Positions 45,454 through 54,030 of a stretch of DNA of 64,000 nucleotides are shown piece by piece; positions within the stretch are counted from its first letter, which is position 1, and every line of letters begins with the position of its first letter. Under the pieces are notes generated by a model. It saw only the letters and a program-made list of their open reading frames with translations. It had not been told where the DNA came from and made no database searches. The translations under genes were made by a program, and so were the position numbers. Origin of the DNA: Nostoc sp. FACHB-973 (GTDB taxonomy: Bacteria > Cyanobacteriota > Cyanobacteriia > Cyanobacteriales > Nostocaceae); the NCBI RefSeq assembly GCF_014698115.1, contig NZ_JACJSJ010000013.1, positions 62,001-126,000 of the forward strand, in the 5' to 3' direction.

Positions 45454-46050
45454 ATGACTATAGCTACAACAGAACATAAAAGTGCAGGACATCACGAAGA
45501 ACATCCAGATTTAAGAGTTTGGGGACTGTTAACATTCCTCGTCTCTGAATCCCTGATGTTCGGCGGATTTTTTGCCACCTATTTGTTTTTCCGCGGCACT
45601 ACAGCTGTTTGGCCTCCCGAAGGAACAGAAGTAGAGTTATTGTTGCCGACGATTAACACCATTATTCTGGTGTCTAGCAGTTTCGTGATTCACTTCGGTG
45701 ATACGGCGATTAAAAAGAATAATGTCAAGGGAATGCAACTGTGGTACACAATTACCGCTATCATGGGAGCAATTTTCTTGATTGGTCAGGCTTATGAGTA
45801 CGCAACTTTAGGATATGGTCTGACTACCAATGTCTTCGCCAACTGCTTTTATTTGATGACAGGATTCCACGGTTTACACGTGTTTATAGGACTGTTATTC
45901 ATATTAGCTGTGTTGTGGCGATCGCGCCGTCCCGGTCAATATTCTGCAACAAATCACACCTTCATCGAAATGGCAGAAATTTACTGGCACTTCGTAGACA
46001 TTATTTGGATTGTTCTTTTCACTTTGGTGTACATTCTTACTCTGTTTTAA
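45454..46050 (+). CDS. coxC: Cytochrome c oxidase subunit III, heterocyst-type
   Basis: 198 aa, the short five-helix form of subunit III. Typical blocks: HPDLRVWGLLTFLVSESLMF, TGFHGLHVFIGL and EMAEIYWHFVDIIWIVLF. It stabilises subunit I and its proton uptake. The ATG at 45454 (MTIATTEHK) begins the family sequence. Third gene of coxBAC, separated from coxA by a 411-base spacer carrying inserted elements. Confidence 0.93.
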   Translation: MTIATTEHKSAGHHEEHPDLRVWGLLTFLVSESLMFGGFFATYLFFRGTTAVWPPEGTEVELLLPTINTIILVSSSFVIHFGDTAIKKNNVKGMQLWYTITAIMGAIFLIGQAYEYATLGYGLTTNVFANCFYLMTGFHGLHVFIGLLFILAVLWRSRRPGQYSATNHTFIEMAEIYWHFVDIIWIVLFTLVYILTLF

Positions 46051-46054
46051 AAGT

Positions 46055-46195
46055 GAGTGGGGAGTAGGGAGTGGGGAGTTAGGAGTTAGGAGTTAGGAGT
46101 TAAGAATTATTCTGCTCATCTCCCTCATCCCCCTCATCTCCCCAATCCCCAGTCCCCAATCCCCAGTCCCCAGTCCCCAGTCCCCAGTCCCCAAT
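46055..46195. repeat. Heptamer repeats, left arm flanking the TPR-like gene
   Basis: Runs of GGGGAGT, TTAGGAG and, after a spacer, CATCTCC and (CCCCAGT)n units. The first half is nearly the reverse complement of 46690-46826 on the far side of the next gene. Confidence 0.8.
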
Positions 46196-46681
46196 ATGCA
46201 AGTCAATACAAACAAATTTTCATGGTTTCAAGTTCCTGATGATGTCAAAAATTTATTGATTCTAGCAGCACAAAACTGGGAAAATACATCAGAATCGGAA
46301 AAATATATTCAACAAGCCTTAGCCAAAACTGGTGAAAATACAGATGTTTTGGTAGCAGCATATAGATTTTTCTACTATAAAAATAATTATTCTCTTGCGT
46401 TACAAACAACAATCAAATTATTAGATAAAATTAAAGAACTAGAAAAATTCCCTGACGACTGGGAGCAACTTCAGCCTATATTAGTCAATCGCAAAGAAGA
46501 CCCACAAATTCGATTGTACTTGAATGCTTATGCTGCTTCTGGATTGGTTCTAGCAAAGTTAGGAGCAATAGACGAAGCAAAAGAAATCAGCGCCAGAGTC
46601 AAAGAGATAGACGAAAAGCATGATTTTGGAGCCGGAATTCTCCTAGATATTTTGACACGTCCGGCAGAAGAAGACGATTAA
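46196..46681 (+). CDS. TPR-like protein of the heterocyst oxidase locus
   Basis: 161 aa, all helical. Two or three TPR-like pairs are visible (ALAKTGENTDVLVAAYRFFYYKNNYSLALQTT; AYAASGLVLAKLGAIDEAKEISARV). No catalytic motif. Its position after coxC matches the conserved hypothetical gene found behind the cox2 operon in Anabaena. A helper role for oxidase assembly or a nearby nif protein is inferred from location only. The ATG lies directly at the end of a heptamer repeat. Confidence 0.75.
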   Translation: MQVNTNKFSWFQVPDDVKNLLILAAQNWENTSESEKYIQQALAKTGENTDVLVAAYRFFYYKNNYSLALQTTIKLLDKIKELEKFPDDWEQLQPILVNRKEDPQIRLYLNAYAASGLVLAKLGAIDEAKEISARVKEIDEKHDFGAGILLDILTRPAEEDD

Positions 46682-46689
46682 TTAATGCG

Positions 46690-46826
46690 TGGGGAGTGGG
46701 GAATAGGGAGTAGGGAGTGGGGAGATGAGGGAGATGAGGGAGATGAGGGAGAATTATTCTTAACTCCTAACTCCTAACTCCTAACTCCTAACTCCTAACT
46801 CCCCACTCCCCACTCCCCACTCCCCC
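46690..46826. repeat. Heptamer repeats, right arm flanking the TPR-like gene
   Basis: GGGGAGT and GATGAGGGA units, AGAATTATTCTTAA in the middle, then (ACTCCTA)n and (CCACTCC)n. Complementary in order to the left arm, giving an inverted pair around the 161-aa gene. Confidence 0.8.
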
Positions 46827-46849
46827 TTTTTCAATCAAGGTGAAGACTC

Positions 46850-47011
46850 ATGAACAATTGGTTATCTACTTCGTCTTACTCTCTTTTAGGAACTGCGAGT
46901 AATAATAACTCTATCTTTCCTCCCATTTACATACCTACTACACCACCTGTAGGCAGTCTTCCTAATATTTCGCCGATCATTGTCATCCAATCTTCTCAAA
47001 TGAGATTTTAA
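46850..47011 (+). CDS. Small 53-aa protein in the heterocyst block
   Basis: Open frame ATG to TAA, 53 aa, beginning MNNWLSTSSYSLLG. It is rich in Ser, Asn, Pro and Ile, with a PPIYIPTTPPVGSLPN centre and no cysteine or membrane helix. AAGGTGA lies 6 bases upstream, a good ribosome site. The cupin gene starts 5 bases after its stop, suggesting cotranscription and coupling. Not recognised as a family; it could be a structural or regulatory peptide, or chance. Confidence 0.5.
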   Translation: MNNWLSTSSYSLLGTASNNNSIFPPIYIPTTPPVGSLPNISPIIVIQSSQMRF

Positions 47012-47016
47012 AAGTT

Positions 47017-47628
47017 ATGAAAGGTAGGGATTGGCTGGTAACGGGAGACGGTCAGTATCAAGCCTGTAAATCTGTGAGAGCATGGGATTTATTGAGGGAT
47101 AATTACCGCGTTTATCGGTTTTTAACTGAGGTGGAAGATGTTCTCAATAGTGTGGAAGATGAATCAAGTTGTTTGCCGGAAATTCGGATGCTCGTCAGGC
47201 GCTTGTTCGTCAATTCCTACTGGGTGCGGAGTCAGCATTTAGAACCTTCTCCCAAAACAGGAACCTCTGTTTTACTCCTATATGATGAATTGGGTTTTCC
47301 GCTGACTGTGCAAACAGTAACATTTGCACCGGGAAGCCGATCGACTATTCATAATCACGGGACGTGGGGAGTAGTGGCGGTGTTAAAAGGTCAGGAAAGA
47401 AATACTTTTTGGCAACGCACTCATAGCTCAGAATCTCAAGACAAAATTCAATCTACGGGAGAAATAACTCTGTTTCCAGGAGATATTATTAGCTTTACCC
47501 CCGATGCAATTCACTGTGTAGAAGCACTGGGTGATGAACCAACTGTGACTTTTAATATTTACGGTGAAACCGATCCAAAAGAAAGATTTGAGTTTGACTT
47601 TCTTACCCATAAGGCTAAGAATTTTTAA
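47017..47628 (+). CDS. Cupin, cysteine dioxygenase-like
   Basis: 203 aa. The cupin fold carries metal ligands His-x-His in STIHNHGTWG and a third His in PDAIHCVEAL, plus LFPGDIISFTPD, the pattern of the cysteine dioxygenase type I superfamily. Canonical enzymes oxidise cysteine to cysteine sulphinate; substrate is unproven here. A convergent cysteine synthase gene lies downstream, so a thiol-related role in the heterocyst is plausible but inferred. Confidence 0.8.
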   Translation: MKGRDWLVTGDGQYQACKSVRAWDLLRDNYRVYRFLTEVEDVLNSVEDESSCLPEIRMLVRRLFVNSYWVRSQHLEPSPKTGTSVLLLYDELGFPLTVQTVTFAPGSRSTIHNHGTWGVVAVLKGQERNTFWQRTHSSESQDKIQSTGEITLFPGDIISFTPDAIHCVEALGDEPTVTFNIYGETDPKERFEFDFLTHKAKNF

Positions 47629-47654
47629 AAGAGAATTCTGAATTCAGAATTCTT

Positions 47655-47731
47655 TGTAGAGACGCGATGAATCGCGTCTTCATCCAAGGATGTGTTGCGT
47701 TCTTAATTACGAATTACGAATTACGAATTGG
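47655..47731 (+). repeat. Hairpin GACGCGAT / ATCGCGTC and ATTACGA heptamers
   Basis: AGACGCGAT at 47660 pairs with ATCGCGTCT after a GA loop. (ATTACGA)n heptamers follow at about 47704-47729. The whole lies upstream of the NifO-like gene. Confidence 0.7.
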
Positions 47732-47747
47732 TATCAGAGGTAGTAGC

Positions 47748-48257
47748 ATGGCAAGAGTAATTTTTTATGGAAAACCAGGCTGTAAAGGTGGTACCAAGCA
47801 AAAAGTTTTGCTCACAGCTGCTGGTCATGAGGTGGTAGAGTACAATTTGCTAACAGAACCTTGGACAGTTGAACGGTTGCGTTCATTTTTTGGCGATCGC
47901 CCCGTAGCCGAATGGTTTAATCGTTCCGCCCCACGAGTAAAATCTGGTGAGATAGTTCCCGAAAAAATTGATGCCCAAACTGCTTTGGTGCAGATGTTGC
48001 AAGATCCGCTGTTGATTCGCCGTCCTTTGTTAGAAGTAGGCGATCATCGTGAGGTAGGATTTGATGTGGAAAAGATTGATGCTTGGATTGGCTTGAAGCC
48101 TGTGGATGAATCCTTCCGAGAAATGAGCGAAAATCTGATGAGTCAGGATTTGCAAGGCTGCTCCCACAGTGGCGATCGCAATCATCATCATCATCAGCAA
48201 GGTGGCTGTAAGCATCATGGTGAAGAACACCAAAAGCAAGGCAGCTCTAGCCATTAG
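47748..48257 (+). CDS. NifO-like nitrogenase-associated protein (ArsC/Spx family)
   Basis: 169 aa. Thioredoxin-like ArsC/Spx fold: VIFYGKPGCKGGTKQK (single N-terminal Cys in the CxxGxxK-type loop), NRSAPRVKSGEI and LIRRPLLEVGDHREVGFD. This subgroup is annotated as nitrogenase-associated protein or NifO. The last 30 residues are His-rich with Cys (HHHHHQQGGCKHHGEEH), a likely metal-binding tail. The ATG at 47748 follows AGAGG; the extension to 47667 lies in repeats. Role in nitrogen fixation is inferred from family and neighbours. Confidence 0.85.
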   Translation: MARVIFYGKPGCKGGTKQKVLLTAAGHEVVEYNLLTEPWTVERLRSFFGDRPVAEWFNRSAPRVKSGEIVPEKIDAQTALVQMLQDPLLIRRPLLEVGDHREVGFDVEKIDAWIGLKPVDESFREMSENLMSQDLQGCSHSGDRNHHHHQQGGCKHHGEEHQKQGSSSH

Positions 48258-48273
48258 TTATCTAAAAATATGA

Positions 48274-48294
48274 GGGCACAGCATTGCTGTGCCC
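48274..48294. repeat. Intergenic palindrome between converging genes
   Basis: GGGCACAGCA and TGCTGTGCCC with one base between them, perfect over 10 positions. It sits between the NifO-like gene and cysK and may terminate both. Confidence 0.7.
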
Positions 48295-48310
48295 CTACCC
48301 TCTATTGTTT

Positions 48311-49270
48311 TTAACGGACGCCGGCAGTTTCTAAGGATAAATCTTGAAACATGGGTGTGCTGAGGTAGCGTTCGCCGAAGGAAGGCTGAATCATCACGAT
48401 TAAACGTCCGGCATTTTCTGGACGTTTACCTACTTGAATGGCGGCGCATAAGGCTGCACCGGAGGATATTCCAGATAATAAACCTTCTTCTTTTGCTAAG
48501 CGTCGTCCAAATGCGATCGCTTGTTCATCGCTGACTCTAATTACTTCATCAATTAATTCTAAGCGGAGAACATCTGGGACAAATCCGGCGCCAATGCCTT
48601 GAATTCTATGGGGCCCGGCTTCACCGCCTGAGAGAACTGGGCTGTTGCTGGGTTCAACTGCGATCGCGTGAAAACTCGGTTTGCGGCTTTTAATTACCTC
48701 TGCAATCCCAGTAATTGTCCCACCAGTACCTACTCCCGCAATGACGATATCCACTTCTCCGTCTGTATCAGCCCAAATTTCTTCGGCGGTGGTTTCGCGG
48801 TGAATTTTGGGATTGGCGGGGTTGCGGAATTGTTGCAGCATCAAAGCATTGGGAGTATTAGCTACAATTTCTTCGGCTTTGCGAATTGCTCCCCGCATCC
48901 CCTCAGCCCCCGGTGTCAACTCTAAAGATGCACCATAAGCTCTGAGCATAGCCCGTCGTTCATGGCTCATGGTTTCCGGCATTGTCAAAATTAATTTGTA
49001 GCCCCGCGCCGCTGCCACCATTGCCAGAGCAATTCCTGTATTACCTGAGGTAGGCTCTACTAAAATGGTTTTTCCTGGCTCAATTAAACCCTCTGCTTCT
49101 GCCGAGAGTACCATACTTAAGCCAATGCGGTCTTTGACTGAAGCCGCCGGGTTCATACCTTCGAGTTTGACAACTATTCTTGCTACTACTCCTTCAGCTT
49201 GAGGAATTTTGTTCAGTTCAACTAAAGGAGTTCGTCCAATAAGTTCTGTTACGTCTTTAGCAATCCGCAT
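48311..49270 (-). CDS. cysK: Cysteine synthase A (O-acetylserine sulfhydrylase)
   Basis: 319 aa. PLP-dependent enzyme that makes cysteine from O-acetylserine and sulphide in the cytoplasm. The PLP lysine lies in [11 protein letters not shown]; the phosphate loop is GTGGTITG; the substrate loop is [11 protein letters not shown]. Length is normal. It is convergent with the NifO-like gene. Its place beside nif-related genes could serve cysteine supply for iron-sulphur cluster synthesis in heterocysts. Confidence 0.95.
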   Translation of the reverse strand: MRIAKDVTELIGRTPLVELNKIPQAEGVVARIVVKLEGMNPAASVKDRIGLSMVLSAEAEGLIEPGKTILVEPTSGNTGIALAMVAAARGYKLILTMPETMSHERRAMLRAYGASLELTPGAEGMRGAIRKAEEIVANTPNALMLQQFRNPANPKIHRETTAEEIWADTDGEVDIVIAGVGTGGTITGIAEVIKSRKPSFHAIAVEPSNSPVLSGGEAGPHRIQGIGAGFVPDVLRLELIDEVIRVSDEQAIAFGRRLAKEEGLLSGISSGAALCAAIQVGKRPENAGRLIVMIQPSFGERYLSTPMFQDLSLETAGVR

Positions 49271-50541
49271 TATTTAACTCCTAAAATTCTAAAACTTAGT
49301 GCAGAGTATCTATTTATAACAATAAGCTTTTGTGTATTGATTTTGTAGTTGAGCGATCGGAATTTAAAAGTCAGAATTCAGAAATCAGAACAGTTACATA
49401 ATCAGCATAAAACTTGATGAATCAATATGCCAATCGTAGGAAATTCCTGAGAGGTTGTTTGAAAAGTGGTATGTTGTGATTTTAATCGAATTATTACCCC
49501 CCTTAATCCCCTCGATATATTGGGGGAAACAAAAAAATCCGGTTCCCTCCCCTTTACAAGGGGAGGGTTAGGGTGGGGTAAAAAATATTTGATACATCAA
49601 TCATGACTTTTCAAACATCCTCTGATAAATTCTGAATTTTCAATGTCAGTTGCTCGTTTGTGGAATCAAAAATACTGCACTGTCTCTTCATTAGTAGTGA
49701 ATTCTTATCTGGAGTGCAGATGAGTGTATGTACTATGTATTTTAACTCATCGACAAAATATATAAGTTTAAGAAGAACTTTTCAAATAACAATCAAGATA
49801 TTAATCGCTATAATTCAATTTGTTATGGAAATATGAGTTATCAAATAAAATTTAATTGTTTTTTCTAGTTATTCAGTCTATCCTTGTCAAAAGACATTGA
49901 TATTTGGTTTTGAGTACAGATTTTTTCAGAACAAATTTTTCCAATAAACAGTCTTTAATCCTTGCCTACATTGCTTTGAGGTTGAGTACTCCACACACCA
50001 GAACCCCACCTCGAAAACACTAGAACCCTGCCTGAAAAATACTAGCACCCATACCCCAATGAATTTTTGAAATACTTATCAGGCAATAATTACAGGCTTT
50101 GAGTACTATTGTAATGAATTTAATAATCTTAATGGGGCTGGGGTAAACTGTTTTGTGGAGAGGCGACTGATATAAATCGTATAGGATTTACGCAGAGATT
50201 CCCCTCTACCCCCCAACATTCCTAAGCGAAAGCTTAGTGAACTAGGGGGGACTTCTTAATCTCTCTTTTGAGAGTAGGATGAAATCACATTCCAGGATAT
50301 GAGGGCGTTCTTTCTGGCTGAAGATTCCTATTTTTTGTGAAAGGTTTGGTAGTTTATCAGTAGTTAGGAGTCAGTAGTAATTAGAGAAATAGCTGACAAC
50401 TAACGATTTTAAAATTACCTTCTACACATATTTTAGCATCAGAACTGTTTGAGAAGTAGAAATATATAGATAGCTACTTTAGGTAAACAGCAAAAGATAT
50501 TTTCTTACTGGGTGCATACTACCTAGCAAGGGAGAGCCAAG
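49271..50541. other. 1.27-kb gap upstream of cysK
   Basis: No gene is supported. It contains a MITE-like element (49452-49622), AT-rich sequence, and a CCCCCC/GGGGGG stem around 50215-50250. The two flanking genes diverge, so it holds both promoters. GGGAGAG precedes the downstream ATG. Confidence 0.5.
49452..49622. repeat. MITE-like element with inverted ends
   Basis: AGAGGTTGTTTGAAAAGT on the left and ACTTTTCAAACATCCTCT on the right pair over 18 positions with one mismatch. The interior carries C-rich and G-rich runs like the element at 45243-45383. No coding capacity. Confidence 0.65.
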
Positions 50542-50961
50542 ATGAAAGCCAAATTTTTAAATGTTCTTACAGTTTGCGTCGTTACCTTAGCAGTGCTTTC
50601 TCCAGGGCTAGTAGTATTTGGCATAATTTGGGAGCGACATCTTGAGTTATTAGAATCACAGAATTTAGCCTGCGAAGTTAACAAAACTGATGCGGCGATC
50701 GCGGTGACTCCCCAGACAGAAAATACACCATTATCTCAGACTAACATCCAAATCTCTGAGCAGAATGTAGTTAATCAAATGCTGAATCTTGCTGAGCAAT
50801 ATAAATTTGGCACTATTCTACAATGGTTCTTCTTGTTAACCCCGATTTGTGTTGGGTTAGGTATTATCTTTTACGACAGATATCTTGTTTATCGTGCTGC
50901 TGTTTTAAGAGAACAAGTTGAAATGTTGGAAAGGTTGTGGCAACAAAGTATTGAGCAGTAA
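50542..50961 (+). CDS. Membrane protein of unknown function
   Basis: 139 aa. Two hydrophobic helices: residues 6-30 (LTVCVVTLAVLSPGLVVFGII) and about 92-115 (WFFLLTPICVGLGIIF). The polar loop between them has one Cys. The C-terminus is a charged helix (YRAAVLREQVEMLERLWQQ). A good ribosome site (GGGAGAG) lies upstream. Not recognised as a family. Confidence 0.7.
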   Translation: MKAKFLNVLTVCVVTLAVLSPGLVVFGIIWERHLELLESQNLACEVNKTDAAIAVTPQTENTPLSQTNIQISEQNVVNQMLNLAEQYKFGTILQWFFLLTPICVGLGIIFYDRYLVYRAAVLREQVEMLERLWQQSIEQ

Positions 50962-51047
50962 GCAATCAGACATTATTAGAGTTATTGAGAGATTTTCAAC
51001 TCTCTATTTACGCTACAAAATTGTTCATTCAAATCAAAAAAATCACC

Positions 51048-51323
51048 ATGACAGAACAACGCCAACACTTGTATTTTAACCTGATTGATGAGCTACTGAA
51101 ATGCCCTAATGGTCAGGAACCAGAAATTTTAGAAAGTCAGCCAGAATTAGTTGATTCTGGCTTAGTAGAAACAATGTTACAAGTGGCAACTATGTTCGCC
51201 CATGAAGGCAATCAAGATGGTGCAAAATTTTTATTTTTTGTAGCGCGTGAGTTAGCTAAACAACTGGGTTTATATCCTGAAGTTCCTGAAGTTTCCAACT
51301 CGGAAGTTGCTAATAAGGAGTAA
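51048..51323 (+). CDS. Small helical protein resembling the N-terminal module of cyanobacterial TPR-CHAT proteins
   Basis: 91 aa from ATG 51048 (MTEQRQHLYFNLIDELLKCP). The pattern ...LLxCPNGxEPEIL...ELVDSGLVETMLQVA...EGNQDGAKFL is what I remember from the first ~80 residues of large Nostoc TPR/CHAT-protease-like proteins. Here it stands alone. The frame extends to 50985, without family sequence. The next gene starts 2 bases after its stop, suggesting an operon. Confidence 0.65.
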   Translation: MTEQRQHLYFNLIDELLKCPNGQEPEILESQPELVDSGLVETMLQVATMFAHEGNQDGAKFLFFVARELAKQLGLYPEVPEVSNSEVANKE

Positions 51324-51325
51324 AA

Positions 51326-51637
51326 ATGCTATTGACTTCAACAGATGCCGGACAAATAGCTTTAGAGCTACTCATGGCAGATTGGAACATTTCAGAAGAA
51401 AATAGAGAGTGGTTTACAATCTTTAACTCTCGTCTCATTGGCGAGAGTTGGTACATTGTAGAACTAGGTGTAGAAGGATTTCCAGATCGGTGGTTTATCC
51501 AAGTGTATGACAATGGAGTGTGCGATCCAAACTATACATTTATTTCACCGATTCGTGGCTCTGAAGGATTTACAGACTTTATAAATCTCCCGGATATTGT
51601 GGCAGAGGTTTTAGTTTGTGAACGCAATGCTCGATAA
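51326..51637 (+). CDS. Small protein of unknown function
   Basis: 103 aa, soluble and Trp-rich (DWNISEENREWF; ESWYIVELG; FPDRWFIQVYDNG). It looks like a small alpha/beta fold. No motif recognised. Two-base spacing from the previous gene suggests coupled translation. GAATTC-type repeats follow its stop. Confidence 0.65.
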   Translation: MLLTSTDAGQIALELLMADWNISEENREWFTIFNSRLIGESWYIVELGVEGFPDRWFIQVYDNGVCDPNYTFISPIRGSEGFTDFINLPDIVAEVLVCERNAR

Positions 51638-52011
51638 TAAGAATTAAAAATTAAAAATCAGAATTCAGAATTCAGAATTCAGGAATCAGAATGAATTAGA
51701 GGTGTACCAAATCAGGTATACCTTTTTTTGTATAAAATGCAATTAAATTTAAAATTCAGGAGTAAGAAAATGTATGGTGCATTAGCCTAGTGCATAACGC
51801 AGCATCAACAATTCAAGGTGCTTGTATCGGCGCGACAACGTACCCTAAATATTGCTTAATTCTGTTAGCGCAGCGGGGCGTAGCCCATTCTGAGTTCTGA
51901 GTTCTGAGTTCTGAATTCTGAGTTCTGAATTCTCTTTTAATATTTTATTTCAGTTAAATAAAGTAAATTGTTATATTTAACTGACAAAATTATGTTATAT
52001 TAAATAGAGTG
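51638..52011 (+). other. Repeat-rich gap
   Basis: 374 bases without a supported gene. GAATTCA-type repeats lie at about 51659-51690 and (TTCTGAG)n heptamers at 51888-51935. A GC-rich fragment of a dispersed repeat lies near 51865-51885. Confidence 0.6.
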
Positions 52012-52374
52012 ATGAACGCTACAGAAATATCAGTTGAAATGATTGCTGAAGACATCTTAGCTAAAGAATTCACAAGAGTCGTCAACCACTACTATCCACA
52101 AGTTGGGGAATTACTGGACGGGTGTCATATAAAAGTCATCACCTGTTTTTGGGGACGACCTGCTAGACGCTTGCAATATATAGGAATTTATTGCTCCGAT
52201 GAAATGATTTCCTGTGTGCAAGCCCAAAAAGAAATACTTCGAGAAGTAGCAGACAACATGGGTCTAATGCAGGTAGTCTGCATAAATGCCAAGCGATTAT
52301 TGCGCGATCCAATGTCGAAGCTCAAACAGAACAATCCACGCCTATGGTTGGAGTTGCAGTGGGTTGCTACCTAA
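52012..52374 (+). CDS. Hypothetical protein
   Basis: 120 aa from the ATG at 52012. Alpha/beta mix with three cysteines, predicted soluble. Notable segments are ITCFWGRPARRLQYIGIYC and MGLMQVVCINAKRLLRDP. No family recognised. It is alone, with repeats upstream and the monooxygenase gene 141 bases downstream. Confidence 0.55.
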   Translation: MNATEISVEMIAEDILAKEFTRVVNHYYPQVGELLDGCHIKVITCFWGRPARRLQYIGIYCSDEMISCVQAQKEILREVADNMGLMQVVCINAKRLLRDPMSKLKQNNPRLWLELQWVAT

Positions 52375-52515
52375 GAGGAGTAAATGTTTGTAGTGAGGAC
52401 TTTAGTCTTCAAATATTCAAGCACGAAAGTGCTGACTACAAACCTATCAAAACTTTGGCGATGGACTACTAAAATAGCCAGCACAGACGGTGGGTAAAAA
52501 GTATCAACGCAAGTA

Positions 52516-53523
52516 ATGAAAACTGGAATTTTCTGCAATTACGAAAATCATCACCAAGATGCTCGTCGTGCCATTTTTGAGCAAGTAACCCTGATCAAAC
52601 AGGCAGAAAGCTTAGGTTTTGAGGAGGCTTGGGTGAGTGAGCATCATTTTAGTGAATCCAATCTTAGCCCATCTATGTTAGTGTTAATGGCACACTTGGC
52701 GGGATTGACTTCAACTATCAAATTAGGCACGGCGGCGGTGTTACTGCCATTTCATAACCCGATTAGGGTAGCAGAGGACATCGCCACTTTGGATAACTTG
52801 TGCAATGGACGATTATTATTTGGAGTTGCCAAAGGAGGGCCTTTCCCTCAACAAAACAAGCATTTTGCGACATCAACGAGTGAATCGCGTCCCAAAATGC
52901 TAGAGGCGATGGCATTGATTGAGAAGCTTTTATATGAAACTAACGTATCATTTAATGGGCAATATTATCAATGCGATCGCCTGACAATTTACCCCAAACC
53001 ATTGCAGCCAAAAATTCCCGTGTATGTTGCCACTGGTGGTGATGATGGTATTGAGTTTGCCGCCAAACATTCCTTTAGTTTGATGGGTGGCCCACCGTTT
53101 TCTCTACCGAGATTGAAGAATACCATTGCCAAATATCAAGCATTAAATGCTAGTGGTGCCGAAAACTTAGTGCTGGCACGCTTCTTTTATGTTGGCAAAA
53201 CAGATCATGAGGCAGTGAGTGAAGCGTTACCTTTTATTCGCCAATTTAGCCAGAAAATGAAAGCTAATTCGGCCCAAGTATTGCAGAAGAGTGCGAATCC
53301 CAACCAAAAACCATTCGATCGCACAAACATTTGTTTCGATGAAGACTATTTGATTGAGAACTCAATTATCGGTGATGTGGAGACTTGTCGAGACAAAATC
53401 AAAAAATTTCAGGACGAATTAAATTTAGGTACGCTAGCACTCAAACCCTCATCTTTAGATGTACAAAAAAACCTGGAGAGTTTGACGCGCTACAACCAAG
53501 AGGTGCGAAATTATGTCGTCTAA
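52516..53523 (+). CDS. LLM-class flavin-dependent oxidoreductase
   Basis: 335 aa. A luciferase-like monooxygenase TIM barrel: EAWVSEHHFSE (typical EHH motif), STIKLGTAAVLLPFHNPIRVAEDIATLDNLCNGR, and IPVYVATGGDDGIEFA. It would use reduced FMN and O2 on an unknown small substrate. The following gene overlaps its 3' end by 11 bases, so the two are translationally coupled. Confidence 0.88.
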   Translation: MKTGIFCNYENHHQDARRAIFEQVTLIKQAESLGFEEAWVSEHHFSESNLSPSMLVLMAHLAGLTSTIKLGTAAVLLPFHNPIRVAEDIATLDNLCNGRLLFGVAKGGPFPQQNKHFATSTSESRPKMLEAMALIEKLLYETNVSFNGQYYQCDRLTIYPKPLQPKIPVYVATGGDDGIEFAAKHSFSLMGGPPFSLPRLKNTIAKYQALNASGAENLVLARFFYVGKTDHEAVSEALPFIRQFSQKMKANSAQVLQKSANPNQKPFDRTNICFDEDYLIENSIIGDVETCRDKIKKFQDELNLGTLALKPSSLDVQKNLESLTRYNQEVRNYVV

Positions 53524-53887
53524 ATTATACCTGCTGCCTCCCGATGATTTACCTCCACCTGAGGTAACAAGAGAGGATGGGATGTTGCAGATGGAGTTAG
53601 AACAGTCCACTGGCAGATGCTTTTATCAAGCTTGCGATCGCATTACGCGAGTGCTGTTATCTAATTGTCAGTGGTATCTGACAACAAATGCCGACATTCT
53701 CACATTAATTATTGACTGCCCTGACATAGTATCTTACTGGCATATTGTCAGCAATATTCCCCAGCTAGGTAATCGGTTAGAGCGGTTTTCTACTAACGCC
53801 AAAATTCGCGTTTATCCACCATTTGGCAAAGGAACGCCATTTGAAATTGGTGTCCATGAAATCTCGGCTTATCGAGATTGGCTTTGA
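53513..53887 (+). CDS. Hypothetical protein coupled to the monooxygenase
   Basis: 124 aa, soluble (MSSKLYLLPPDDLPPPEV; YLTTNADILTLIIDCPDIVSYWHIV; PFGKGTPFEIGVHEI). No family recognised. The ATG lies inside the end of the monooxygenase gene. The tight overlap suggests a partner or modifier of the enzyme. Confidence 0.7.
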   Translation: MSSKLYLLPPDDLPPPEVTREDGMLQMELEQSTGRCFYQACDRITRVLLSNCQWYLTTNADILTLIIDCPDIVSYWHIVSNIPQLGNRLERFSTNAKIRVYPPFGKGTPFEIGVHEISAYRDWL

Positions 53888-54030
53888 GTTCGCTAAATAT
53901 CATATTTTCTCACATCCTGTACTCTTAGAGTGCAGGATTTTGTCATTTAAGAAGAATTATTTACTTTGATAATTTTTGCTTTTGCAAGTTATAAAATTTC
54001 TCTGTGTGTCTACTTTATTTATATCTGCTT

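Noticed and set aside
46055..46826. CRISPR array
   Set aside because: The repeats are 7-base tandem units without spacers, and no cas genes are present.
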